Shown: positions 1 to 7,526 of the stretch, piece by piece
Position numbering within the stretch: the stretch's first letter is position 1
Layout of the letters: every line of letters begins with the position of its first letter
Assembly: GCA_000230935.2 (NCBI GenBank)
Contig: AGIQ01000001.1
Location: 186,001 to 250,000 of the forward strand
DNA: 64,000 nt
Source of the DNA: Mycolicibacterium rhodesiae JS60
GTDB lineage: Bacteria > Actinomycetota > Actinomycetes > Mycobacteriales > Mycobacteriaceae
Direction: 5' to 3'
Program-made: the position numbers and the translations under genes
Notes under the pieces: model-generated
Told to the model about the DNA's origin: nothing
The model's input: the letters and a program-made list of their open reading frames with translations, nothing else
The model's database searches: none

Positions 1-1
1 T

Positions 2-304
2 GCGGCGGCGCGTGTTCGAGTCGCACGGGCCACGAACCTCAACCGCACGCTCAAGGAATGGGCCGACGCCGGTCTGCAGGTCGTCGGACTCGATGCCGAG
101 GGCGACACCACGATCGACGAGTTCGACGCCTCCGGCCCCTTGGTGGTCGTCGTCGGTTCGGAAGGCAAGGGACTCTCGCGCCTGGTGCGACAGAACTGCG
201 ATGCGGTGCTGTCGATTCCGATGGCCGGACCGACCGAGTCACTGAACGCGTCGGTGGCTGCCGGCGTCGTGCTCGCCGAAATCGCCCGTCAGCGCCGCCG
301 CTAG
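2..304 (+). CDS. SpoU/TrmH-family rRNA 2'-O-methyltransferase, C-terminal part (Rv3579c-like)
   Basis: Partial gene entering from the left edge; the open frame reaches base 2 and ends at TAG 302-304, leaving about 100 residues. It shows the two C-terminal SPOUT motifs: [12 protein letters not shown] (SAM-binding knot) and the final [18 protein letters not shown] loop, which carries the conserved N-S pair. The family methylates the 2'-OH of a ribose in 23S rRNA or tRNA using S-adenosylmethionine in the cytoplasm. The position next to arsB2 matches Rv3579c of M. tuberculosis. Whether the target is 23S rRNA (RlmB-like) or another RNA cannot be told from this fragment. Confidence 0.9.
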   Translation, partial: AAARVRVARATNLNRTLKEWADAGLQVVGLDAEGDTTIDEFDASGPLVVVVGSEGKGLSRLVRQNCDAVLSIPMAGPTESLNASVAAGVVLAEIARQRRR

Positions 305-319
305 CTCACACAACTCGCA

Positions 320-333
320 GCGCGGCGCCGCGC
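320..333. terminator. GC-rich perfect palindrome after the methyltransferase gene
   Basis: GCGCGGCGCCGCGC is a perfect 14-base palindrome starting 16 bases after the stop codon of the methyltransferase gene. It could form a short hairpin and end transcription, but there is no U-tract, so this is only a candidate. Confidence 0.3.
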
Positions 334-336
334 CGG

Positions 337-444
337 ATGAATTCAAGTAGTCCCGAGATGCATTCAAGTGTTCCATTACTCACTGGATGCGCCCTCGTGG
401 CGTGGACGCTGCTTGTGGTTGGAGCCGACGACAGGGGGCCGTGA
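337..444 (+). CDS. Possible 35-residue hydrophobic leader ORF
   Basis: A short frame ATG 337 to TGA 442-444 whose stop overlaps the ATG of the glycine-rich gene as TGATG. The predicted peptide has a polar start and one hydrophobic stretch ([18 protein letters not shown]) that could span a membrane. No Shine-Dalgarno sequence is visible before it. The overlap would allow translational coupling to the downstream gene, but the frame is short and may be chance. Confidence 0.22.
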   Translation: MNSSSPEMHSSVPLLTGCALVAWTLLVVGADDRGP

Positions 445-1874
445 TGAAAATGTCCGTGATGATGGGTGTGGTGACGGTTGCCGGGGTGGTGGCGGCGCCG
501 TCGGGGGCACACGCCACACCCCCAGCGCAGACACAGGTCGACCTGGCTGGTGTTCGGCTGGCGTCGGTCAGCTTCGCGCTGCCCGCGTCGCCGGCATGTG
601 TCCTCGACCTGACGTGCGGCGGTGACAGCCGCAGCCTCAGCCCGAGCACGCCCACCCCGACCGCGTTGGCGGCCGCAGCAGTCTCGCCGGCCGACACCCT
701 CAACACGCTGGTGTTGGTCGTCACGCTCGGGGCCGTGGGTAACGGCCAGGACGCCACCACTCCCGGAGGGAACGGCGGCAACGGCGGCTGGCTGATCGGC
801 AACGGCGGCGACGGCGCCTTGGGCGCCACCGGCCAGAAAGGCGGAAACGGCGGCCGCGGCGGTCTGTTGATCGGCAATGGCGGCAAAGGCGGCGACGGTG
901 GTGTCGGAGTCGACCGCATCGTCGCAGTCGATGGTGTCGGAGCCGTGGGAGGTACCGGCGGCGCGGGTGGCAACGGTGGCAGTGGCGGTCTGTTGATCGG
1001 CAACGGCGGGAGAGGTGGCGCTGGCGGCACGGGCGGCAAAGGTGCCGACGGTGTGGTCGGTGCCACAAGTGAACCGTACGGTGGCACCGGTGGCACCGGT
1101 GGTTATGGGGGCGTCGGCGGCCAAGGTGGCACTGGCGGTAAGGCCGGATCGCTCATCGGTGCCGGCGGTGCCGGCGGTATTGGCGGCGCAGGCGGTACCG
1201 GCGGCCGGGGCGGCACCGGCGGTTACGGCTCGTCGGTCGGCGACGGCGGCGACGGCGGAGGCGGCGGTAAGGCCGGGAAGGGCGGCACCGGCGGAACGGG
1301 TTCCGCGCTCGGCGGCGACGGTAAAGACGGCACCGACGGCGACGGTGGCACTGGTGGCGCCGGCGGCGACGCCGCCACCGGCGGCAATGGTTACGGCGGC
1401 GACGGCGGTTACGGCGGCGACGGGGGTAGCAGCGGAAACGGCAATGGTGGTCATGGTGGCCGGGGCGGCAATGGCTCCACCGGCGGCACCACCGGCGGAC
1501 GTGGCGGCCACGGTGGCGACGGCGGCCAGAGCGACACCGGCACCGGCGGTATCGGTGGTGACGGCGGCAACGGCGGCAACAGCGCCCGCGGCGAAAACAT
1601 CACGATCGGCGGATGGAGCCAAGGTGGGTACGGTGGCCGCGGCGGCCGAAGCAACACCGGCGACGGCGGCGTCGGTGGCCGTGGCGGTAGCGGCGGCTAT
1701 GCAACCGACGGATCCGGTGTCACCGCGCCCGGTGGCCCCGGTGGCCAGGGTGGATACTCGGGTGCCATCGCGGGTCAGGACGGTGGCGCACCGAATGGTT
1801 CGGTCGGTGGCTACGGCGGCGCAGGCGCATCCGGAACTCCCTCCGCGCAGGCAAATTCCGCTCGTCGCCCGTAG
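444..1874 (+). CDS. Secreted glycine-rich PGRS-like protein without PE domain
   Basis: About 476 residues. The N-terminus (MKMSVMM... ending AHA before TPPAQ) is a signal peptide with a typical signal peptidase I site. A non-repetitive stretch of about 90 residues follows. From about residue 105 to the end the protein is almost entirely GGxGG repeats, with [14 protein letters not shown] units at several places, as in the PGRS domain of PE_PGRS proteins. The N-terminal PE domain of that family is absent. ATG 444 is chosen because GGGGG lies just upstream and the signal peptide starts there; GTG 441 is in frame. The gene lies between the homologues of Rv3579c and Rv3578, which I recall as adjacent in M. 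tuberculosis. Function unknown; a cell-wall or surface role is inferred from secretion and composition. Confidence 0.75.
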   Translation: MKMSVMMGVVTVAGVVAAPSGAHATPPAQTQVDLAGVRLASVSFALPASPACVLDLTCGGDSRSLSPSTPTPTALAAAAVSPADTLNTLVLVVTLGAVGNGQDATTPGGNGGNGGWLIGNGGDGALGATGQKGGNGGRGGLLIGNGGKGGDGGVGVDRIVAVDGVGAVGGTGGAGGNGGSGGLLIGNGGRGGAGGTGGKGADGVVGATSEPYGGTGGTGGYGGVGGQGGTGGKAGSLIGAGGAGGIGGAGGTGGRGGTGGYGSSVGDGGDGGGGGKAGKGGTGGTGSALGGDGKDGTDGDGGTGGAGGDAATGGNGYGGDGGYGGDGGSSGNGNGGHGGRGGNGSTGGTTGGRGGHGGDGGQSDTGTGGIGGDGGNGGNSARGENITIGGWSQGGYGGRGGRSNTGDGGVGGRGGSGGYATDGSGVTAPGGPGGQGGYSGAIAGQDGGAPNGSVGGYGGAGASGTPSAQANSARRP

Positions 1875-1889
1875 CTGGGTATCCTGGGG

Positions 1890-3122
1890 TTAAACGATCT
1901 GAAAGCTGGCCCACAACGCGACTGTGGCGGCCACAACGCACGCCGGCACGGTCAGCGCTCCCAGCCAGGTGAACTCCCGGATGCTGGTCGGCTCGTCCTC
2001 CTGGTGAAGCACCCTGCGCCACAACAAATTGGACAGTGAACCAACGAACGTCAGGTTCGGGCCGATGTTCACCCCGATCAACACCGCCAGTACTGCGGCC
2101 GGGCCGCCGCCGGCTACCAGCGGAAGCAGCACCAGTACGGCAGGCAGATTGTTGACGACATTGGACAGCAGCGCGGCCAGCGCCGCGATCCCGAGCAATG
2201 CGGGCAGCCCGCCGTCCTTCGGCAGCAGATCGGCGGCGAAATGGTCGAGCCCGTTGACCATGACCGCCTTGACGACAACCGCCAGCGCCAGTACGAACAG
2301 CAGGAATGGGATGTGCAGCGAGCGCGTGATGCCGCCAAGTGTGCTGCGCCGCTGGGCCAATGACCGCACCCCGAGTACCACCGCGCCGGCGAATGCCGCC
2401 CATGCCGGCGACAGGCCGGCGAACGAGGTCACCGCGAAACCGACCAGGGTCAGGCCGAGCACCACGAGGACGAACACCGGCTTCTCCGCCACGGGTGGCG
2501 GGGTATCTGCCGGTACGTCGGCGAGGTCGCGGCGAAACACCAATCGCAGCAACAGATATTCGACGGCCACCGTCGCCAGCCACGGCGCGGCCATCAAGGC
2601 GCTGAACCGGGTGAACGTCAGCCCGGCGGCGCTGAACGCCAGCAGATTGGTCAGGTTGGACACCGGTAGCAGCAACGACGCCGAGTTGGCCAGGTGCGCA
2701 GTGGCATACAGGTGGGGGCGGGCCGGTACCCGCATCGCCCGCACCGTGGCCAGCACTACCGGGGTCAGCAGCACGACGGTGGCATCAAGGCTCAGGATCG
2801 CCGTCGTGGCCGCCGCGATCAGGAACACCTGACCGAGCAGCCGTCGCGGCTGCCCGCCGCTGCCCCGCGCCATCCACGTGCCCGCGGCGTGGAACAGTCC
2901 CTCGTCGTCGCACAGGCTCGCCAGTACCAGCACCGCAGCCAGGAACCCGACCACCGGAAGCATCCGGGTCACCTCGGCACTCGCGTCGGGAGTGGACACC
3001 GCCCCGACCCCGATGACGGCCGCAGCAGCGGGCACCGCGACCCACGCTTCCGACCAGCCCGCGGGCCGCGCGATGGCAAAGACCAGTACGACCGCCAGCG
3101 CGACCAGGGAAACGATCAGCAC
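1890..3122 (-). CDS. arsB2: ArsB/NhaD-type anion permease (Rv3578-like)
   Basis: A 410-residue polytopic membrane protein with about eleven hydrophobic segments and the ArsB/SLC13-type C-terminal motif (NLLWRRVLHQEDEP). It resembles the arsenite/anion permease annotated arsB2 (Rv3578) in M. tuberculosis and occupies the same place next to the rRNA methyltransferase and the MBL hydrolase. Start GTG 3122 is 7 bases after the stop of the upstream gene; the frame stays open upstream, but those residues are arginine-rich and unlike a membrane protein N-terminus. It is the last gene of a compact minus-strand run. Arsenite export is a family-level guess: no ArsR or ArsC gene is nearby, so another anion or Na+/H+ exchange is possible. 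Confidence 0.8.
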   Translation of the reverse strand: MLIVSLVALAVVLVFAIARPAGWSEAWVAVPAAAAVIGVGAVSTPDASAEVTRMLPVVGFLAAVLVLASLCDDEGLFHAAGTWMARGSGGQPRRLLGQVFLIAAATTAILSLDATVVLLTPVVLATVRAMRVPARPHLYATAHLANSASLLLPVSNLTNLLAFSAAGLTFTRFSALMAAPWLATVAVEYLLLRLVFRRDLADVPADTPPPVAEKPVFVLVVLGLTLVGFAVTSFAGLSPAWAAFAGAVVLGVRSLAQRRSTLGGITRSLHIPFLLFVLALAVVVKAVMVNGLDHFAADLLPKDGGLPALLGIAALAALLSNVVNNLPAVLVLLPLVAGGGPAAVLAVLIGVNIGPNLTFVGSLSNLLWRRVLHQEDEPTSIREFTWLGALTVPACVVAATVALWASFQIV

Positions 3123-3129
3123 GAGACGA

Positions 3130-4050
3130 TCAGGTCCACGGGTCGGCGCGTTGCCACACTGTCGGCAGGTGCAGGCCGACGCCGTCACGTTCGGCCAGCG
3201 TCGAGAGCATCTGCATCGACACGTCGAGGTCGTCGCCCGCGTACGGCAGCGCAACCATCGGCTCGGTGAGCGGACGGAAGAAGTCGTCCCAGTGAATCAG
3301 CACCACCTGGTGCGCACCGACGGCACGAACCGTCTGCTCCCAATACTGCTCGATGTAGCCCCGCGGCTGCACGCCGAGCTGACCGATACCCAGATAGGCG
3401 ACCTCGGCGCGGTGGCCGTCGAGAGCGCCGGGCCGGAAGCCTGCGCTGCCCTGGATCAGCAGCCGCCGATCGCTGGGCTCGTGGTGGATCAGCGTGGACC
3501 ACGCCTCACCGCAGCGGAATGCCGACGCCTTTGCCGGCGGCGCGACCGGCGCGGTGATCGGGCCGGGGAAGCGGTCAGGGGGACAGTGGTGCGATTCGAT
3601 CAGCGTGACCTTGAACGGCCCAAGGGTCAGCTCTTCCCCCGAGGCGGCGACGACGATCTGATCCGACGCAAGGCCATGTCCGCGAGCGATATTGGCGGCT
3701 GACTCGCCACCGATCAGCCGCGCGCCGGTGCGGGCTGCGACTGCCGGCGAATCCATGGCGTGGTCGTAGTGGGTGTGCACGGGTAAAACCGCGGCCAACC
3801 GATTGATCTTGGCCCGGTTCAGGCAGTAGTCGATGCGGGAGTCCGACGGCGTCAGCCGGCGTAACCCGACGTCGAGCAGTGTCGGGCGGGAGAAGAAGCC
3901 GTCGGTCAGGAGCGCCGAGCTGCCGTCGTCCACCAGTATCGTCGAGACGCCGAGGAAGGTGATCGACAGTGGGCCGTCCGGGTCGGCATCGGGCAGGTCG
4001 AAACGGTTGCGATAGTTGGCGATATCGGGCCGGCCGAGTTTGAGCCGCAT
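3130..4050 (-). CDS. MBL-fold metallo-hydrolase (Rv3577-like)
   Basis: A 306-residue protein of the UlaG-like branch of the metallo-beta-lactamase fold. The first metal motif is VHTHYDH (His92, His94, Asp96, His97). IESHHCPPD and the C-terminal VLIHWDD supply probable further metal ligands, and an early ITFLGVSTILVDDG strand is typical of the family. The substrate is unknown. ATG 4050 overlaps the TGA of pxpA by one base (TGATG), indicating translational coupling. The pairing with arsB2 is the same as Rv3577-Rv3578. Confidence 0.82.
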   Translation of the reverse strand: MRLKLGRPDIANYRNRFDLPDADPDGPLSITFLGVSTILVDDGSSALLTDGFFSRPTLLDVGLRRLTPSDSRIDYCLNRAKINRLAAVLPVHTHYDHAMDSPAVAARTGARLIGGESAANIARGHGLASDQIVVAASGEELTLGPFKVTLIESHHCPPDRFPGPITAPVAPPAKASAFRCGEAWSTLIHHEPSDRRLLIQGSAGFRPGALDGHRAEVAYLGIGQLGVQPRGYIEQYWEQTVRAVGAHQVVLIHWDDFFRPLTEPMVALPYAGDDLDVSMQMLSTLAERDGVGLHLPTVWQRADPWT

Positions 4051-4808
4051 CAGACGAACGCCGCCAGTTCGACGCCGTCGCGCAGCAGTCGTTCGCGGAC
4101 CGCGGTGGCGATGTTCATCGCGCCCGGTGAATCGCCGTGTACGCAAACCGATTCCACACGCACCTCGATCACGGATCCGTCGACGGCCACCACCTGCCCG
4201 TCGCGCACCATCCGGGCCACCCGCTCGGCGATCTGCTCGGGGTCATGCAGCACCGCCCCTTCTTCGCGGCGGGAGACCAACGTGCCGTCCGGCCGGTAGG
4301 CGCGGTCGGCGAACACCTCGGAAACCGTGCGGAGTCCGAGTCGCTGCGCCTCATCGAAGAATACCGAGCCGGCCAGGTTCAGCACCGGCAGAGAAGGGTC
4401 GACGGCGTGCACCGCTTCGGCGACCGCGCGGGCCTGCTCGCGGTGGCTGACGATCGTGTTGTACAGCGCACCATGGGGTTTGACATAGCTGACGTCGGAT
4501 CCGGCGGCGCGGGCCAGGGCCTGCAGCGCGCCGATCTGATAGATCACCTCGGCGGTCAGCTCGGCCGGCGCGACGTCGATGAAGCGGCGGCCGAACCCGG
4601 CGAGGTCGCGGTAGCTGACCTGGGCACCGATACGCACAGCGCGCTCGGCGGCGGCTCGGGTGGTGTGCGCCAGCCCGGCCGGATCCCCGGCGTGGAAGCC
4701 GCAGGCCACGTTGGCGCTGGTGACGATGTCGAGCATGGCGGCGTCGTCACCGAGCTCCCACACTCCGAAACCTTCGCCCAGATCTGCGTTCAAATCCACT
4801 GACGCCAC
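4050..4808 (-). CDS. pxpA: 5-oxoprolinase subunit A (LamB/YcsF family)
   Basis: A 252-residue LamB/YcsF protein beginning with the family signature (DLNADLGEGFGVWELGDD) and carrying ANVACGFHAGDP and VKPHGALYN. In bacteria PxpA works with PxpB and PxpC to hydrolyse 5-oxoproline to glutamate using ATP. No pxpB or pxpC homologue is in the window, so the partners would be elsewhere. GTG 4808 is used; GTG 4799 is also possible. It lies 9 bases after the metal-transport permease and overlaps the MBL hydrolase gene, so it probably belongs to the same transcript. I do not recall it at this place in M. tuberculosis, so it may be a local insertion. Confidence 0.85.
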   Translation of the reverse strand: MASVDLNADLGEGFGVWELGDDAAMLDIVTSANVACGFHAGDPAGLAHTTRAAAERAVRIGAQVSYRDLAGFGRRFIDVAPAELTAEVIYQIGALQALARAAGSDVSYVKPHGALYNTIVSHREQARAVAEAVHAVDPSLPVLNLAGSVFFDEAQRLGLRTVSEVFADRAYRPDGTLVSRREEGAVLHDPEQIAERVARMVRDGQVVAVDGSVIEVRVESVCVHGDSPGAMNIATAVRERLLRDGVELAAFV

Positions 4809-4817
4809 GAGCCCAGC

Positions 4818-5684
4818 CTAGGCTGCGGCGGGGTCCACCTGGCGTCGACTGATCGCCCAGCACACCAGATAGATCACGAACGAGATCGTCGTGACGAACA
4901 CCGACACCGGGACACCGGGTGCCAGCGAGAGCACGATGCCGAGCACCGCCGTCACTTCGGCGAAGACCACCGACGCCGCGATGACGGCGGCTGGTGAGCT
5001 GAACACCCGCGCTGCCGCGGCGGCCGGGGTGATGAGCAGCGACATCACCAGCAGCGCGCCGACGATCTGCACACCCTGCGCGGCCACCACACCGACCAGG
5101 GCCGCGAACACGATGCCCAGCGCCCGCACCGGAACACCGCGTGCGGCAGCCACTTCCGGGTCGGCGGTGGCGAACAGCAGGGGCCGATAGCTGACGGCCA
5201 GCACACCGACCACCAACACCGTCACCGCCACCAACAGTGCCAGCCCCGAATAGCCGACGCCGACGATCTGACCCGTCAGCAGCGCGAAGCTGGTGCCGGC
5301 CCGGCCCGGATACAGGTGGATGAACAGCACCGCCAGGCCCAGCCCGAAGGCCAGCACGACACCGATCGCCGAATCACGCTCGCGGGCCCGCTGACCGAGG
5401 ATGCCGAACAGGACGGCGGCCATCGCGCTGCCGACCAGTGCGCCGAGCCCGACGTTGAAACCGGCCAGCAGCGCGAACGCCGCACCGGTCAGCGACAGCT
5501 CGCTGGAACCGTGGACGGCGAACGACATCTGGCGCATGACGATGAACGGCCCGATCAGCCCGGCCACCAGCGCCAGCAGCGCGGCCGCGACCAAAGCCTG
5601 CTGCACGAACCCCCGGCCCAGCAGATCGACGGTGATGTCGAAGGAGAACAGGTGGTCCAGCAGGTGCGAGAAGCGGTCATTCAT
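4818..5684 (-). CDS. znuB: Metal ABC transporter permease (ZnuB-like)
   Basis: A 288-residue integral membrane protein of the ABC-3 family with about eight hydrophobic segments and the conserved AVHGSSELSLTGAAFALLAG region after the second or third segment. It is the membrane channel of a zinc/manganese importer with the ATPase and lipoprotein encoded just upstream. ATG 5684 overlaps the end of the ATPase gene by 8 bases. The frame is open further upstream, but that part reads through the ATPase coding sequence. Confidence 0.88.
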   Translation of the reverse strand: MNDRFSHLLDHLFSFDITVDLLGRGFVQQALVAAALLALVAGLIGPFIVMRQMSFAVHGSSELSLTGAAFALLAGFNVGLGALVGSAMAAVLFGILGQRARERDSAIGVVLAFGLGLAVLFIHLYPGRAGTSFALLTGQIVGVGYSGLALLVAVTVLVVGVLAVSYRPLLFATADPEVAAARGVPVRALGIVFAALVGVVAAQGVQIVGALLVMSLLITPAAAAARVFSSPAAVIAASVVFAEVTAVLGIVLSLAPGVPVSVFVTTISFVIYLVCWAISRRQVDPAAA

Positions 5685-6489
5685 GGGTGTGCCCGTGGGT
5701 ATGGCCGGAGTGGTCCAGATGTTCGCCGACGACGACATAGCGATCGCCGACCTGCACCACCTGGATCTCGGCCTGGTAGAGCTCCGAGAGGGTGTCCGAT
5801 GTCATCACCTCGGCGACCGTGCCGATTCGGAACCGGCCGTTGACCAGGTACAGCACCCGGTCGACATAGGGCACCACCGGGTTGATCTCGTGCGTCACGA
5901 ACATCACCGCGGTGCCGGTCTGGCGCCGCCGGTCGATCAGCTGGGCCACCAGCCGGGCGCTGGCCGGATCGAGGTTGAGCAGGGGTTCATCGCACAGCAG
6001 CAACGTGGGATCGCTGGCCAGCGCCTGGGCGATACGCACCCGCTGTAGCTCGCCGCCCGACATCACCCCGACCGGAACCCTCGCCAGCTCGCGGGCACGC
6101 ACCTGGGCCAGCGCCCGCTCGACGACCTGGTGGCGGTGCTGGCGTTCGGTGCGGCGCAGCGGCGCGATGCCCCAGTGGTGGCCGTCGAGGCCCAGGCGCA
6201 CGAGGTCACGGCCGCGCAGGCTCAGCCCACGGTCCACCGAGCGATGCTGGGGCACGTAACCGATCCGGTCACTGCCCGCCTCGATCGGCCGGCCCTCGAT
6301 GGTGGCGGTGCCCGCACTGAGCGGCAACTGCCCGAGCAGCACCTTGAACAGCGACGTCTTACCGGTGCCGTTGGGGCCGAGGATGGCGATGAACTCTCCG
6401 GGGGCCACCTTCAGGTCGAGGTGGTCCCACAGCACCCGGTCTCCGAAGGCCAGCCGGGCACCCGACAAGCAGACGATCTCGGCACCCAC
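5677..6489 (-). CDS. znuC: Metal ABC transporter ATPase (ZnuC-like) with histidine-rich tail
   Basis: A 270-residue ATPase: Walker A GPNGTGKT (38-45), signature MSGGELQR (143-150), Walker B LLLCDEP (163-169). The last residues form a histidine-rich tail (HSGHTHGHTHE) that could bind zinc on the cytoplasmic side, an addition not needed for ATPase function. GTG 6489 lies 9 bases after the lipoprotein gene. The three genes have the order substrate protein, ATPase, permease. Zinc is favoured by the tail and the Zur-like site upstream; manganese is the alternative. Confidence 0.9.
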   Translation of the reverse strand: MGAEIVCLSGARLAFGDRVLWDHLDLKVAPGEFIAILGPNGTGKTSLFKVLLGQLPLSAGTATIEGRPIEAGSDRIGYVPQHRSVDRGLSLRGRDLVRLGLDGHHWGIAPLRRTERQHRHQVVERALAQVRARELARVPVGVMSGGELQRVRIAQALASDPTLLLCDEPLLNLDPASARLVAQLIDRRRQTGTAVMFVTHEINPVVPYVDRVLYLVNGRFRIGTVAEVMTSDTLSELYQAEIQVVQVGDRYVVVGEHLDHSGHTHGHTHE

Positions 6490-6498
6490 AAGCAGTGA

Positions 6499-7416
6499 TT
6501 ATCGGTTCTGCTGTAGTGCGGCGGACAACCGGTCGGCGGTATCGCGCTGCCAGGCCACGTAGTCCTTGCCTGCGGGCAGCGTCTCGGTGACGCTGACGAC
6601 GGGGATTCCGGCGCTCTGGGCAGCGGCCTGGACCTGCTTGGTCACCTCGGTCACGGTCTGCTCGTTGAACACCACGGCCGCCACCTGGCGGCTCTTGATG
6701 AGGTCCAGCATGGCAGCCACGTCGACGGGGGCGGGGTCGGTGTCCTGCTCCACGGCGCTGGCGAATCCGGCGGGTGTCTTGTCCGTCAGGCCGGCGGCCA
6801 CCAGCAGGTAGTGGGCGACGGGTTCGGTGGCGACGACGGCCGCGCCCGGATGGCTGGTGCGGATCGCCGTCTCGGTCTGGGCGATGGCATCGACATTGCG
6901 GTCGAAGGTCTCGGCGTTGGCCTTGTAGTCGGCAGCGTGCGCCGGGTCGTCGGAGGCCAGCTTGTCGGCGATCTTGGCGGCGACGGCCTTGGCCGTGTTC
7001 AAGTCGTAGAAGACGTGCTCGTTGGCCGGCTGCGACTCGTCGGGCGGCGCCTGAAGCAGCGAGAACGCGTCGACCGAGGCCACCCCGGGATGGCTGGACA
7101 AGACGTCGTCGACCCAGTGATCGTAGCCGCCGCCGTTGAAGACGACCAGTGACGCGTCGGCGATCGCCGCAGCGTTGGCGGGGCTGGCCTCGAAGGAGTG
7201 CGGGTCGGCCGAGGCGCTGGTGATGATCGAGGTCACCTTGGCGTGGTCGCCGGCGACGGCCTGCGCGACGCTGCCCCAGACGTCGGTGGAAGCCACCACG
7301 GTCGGGGTCTGGTCCTGCGCACTGCCCGGTGACTTGTCGCCGCCGCACGCGGTGAGCCCCCCCGTCAGCGCCAGCATCGCCACACCGATCATCGTCCGGA
7401 TCGCCGCAGTGCGCAC
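6499..7416 (-). CDS. znuA: Metal ABC transporter substrate-binding lipoprotein (ZnuA-like)
   Basis: A 305-residue protein with a lipoprotein signal (lipobox LTAC, Cys24), followed by a cluster A-I metal-binding fold: VVASTDVWGSVAQAVAG at the start, DPHSFEASP, GGGYDHWVDD and a late VFNEQTVTEV. The histidines in the second and third motifs are probable metal ligands. It captures the metal outside the membrane and hands it to ZnuB. The long histidine-rich loop of many ZnuA proteins is not seen. GTG 7416 is preceded by a strong purine-rich ribosome site (7421-7430 reversed). It is the first gene of a possible six-gene transcript reaching arsB2. Confidence 0.9.
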   Translation of the reverse strand: MRTAAIRTMIGVAMLALTGGLTACGGDKSPGSAQDQTPTVVASTDVWGSVAQAVAGDHAKVTSIITSASADPHSFEASPANAAAIADASLVVFNGGGYDHWVDDVLSSHPGVASVDAFSLLQAPPDESQPANEHVFYDLNTAKAVAAKIADKLASDDPAHAADYKANAETFDRNVDAIAQTETAIRTSHPGAAVVATEPVAHYLLVAAGLTDKTPAGFASAVEQDTDPAPVDVAAMLDLIKSRQVAAVVFNEQTVTEVTKQVQAAAQSAGIPVVSVTETLPAGKDYVAWQRDTADRLSAALQQNR

Positions 7417-7433
7417 GATCTCTCCTCTCCGAT

Positions 7434-7447
7434 TTAGGTGAACCTAA
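7434..7447. promoter_or_regulatory. DtxR-family-type palindrome TTAGGTGAACCTAA
   Basis: A 14-base palindrome matching at every position except the central two bases, 17 bases before the znuA start. TTAGGT/ACCTAA half-sites are like those of the DtxR-family regulators IdeR and MntR. Binding of either is inferred, not shown. Confidence 0.55.
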
Positions 7448-7453
7448 TACAAA

Positions 7454-7468
7454 TGAAAACCGTTTCCA
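7454..7468. promoter_or_regulatory. Zur-like palindrome TGAAAACCGTTTCCA
   Basis: A 15-base imperfect palindrome (one mismatched pair, odd centre) 37 bases before znuA, resembling mycobacterial Zur boxes of the TGAAAATnATTTTCA type. It would repress the zinc importer when zinc is sufficient. It lies in the same 110-base divergent region as a DtxR-type palindrome. Confidence 0.6.
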
Positions 7469-7526
7469 ATAACTCTATGCCATTGGTACCCGTCGAACGC
7501 AAGTCCATGCGCTAGCCTCACGGAGC

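Noticed and set aside
306..1622. Long minus-strand open frame opposite the glycine-rich gene
   Set aside because: It mirrors the GGxGG repeat (Ala/Val/Thr-rich translation) and has no motifs or ribosome site.
760..1800. Repeat array that could be mistaken for a CRISPR or tandem repeat element
   Set aside because: The period is short and codon-phased (Gly-Gly-x-Gly-Gly); there are no equal spacers or constant repeats.
2694..3702. Plus-strand frames opposite the ArsB-like and MBL genes
   Set aside because: Arginine/serine-rich shadow frames of high-GC DNA without homology; the minus-strand genes have clear motifs.
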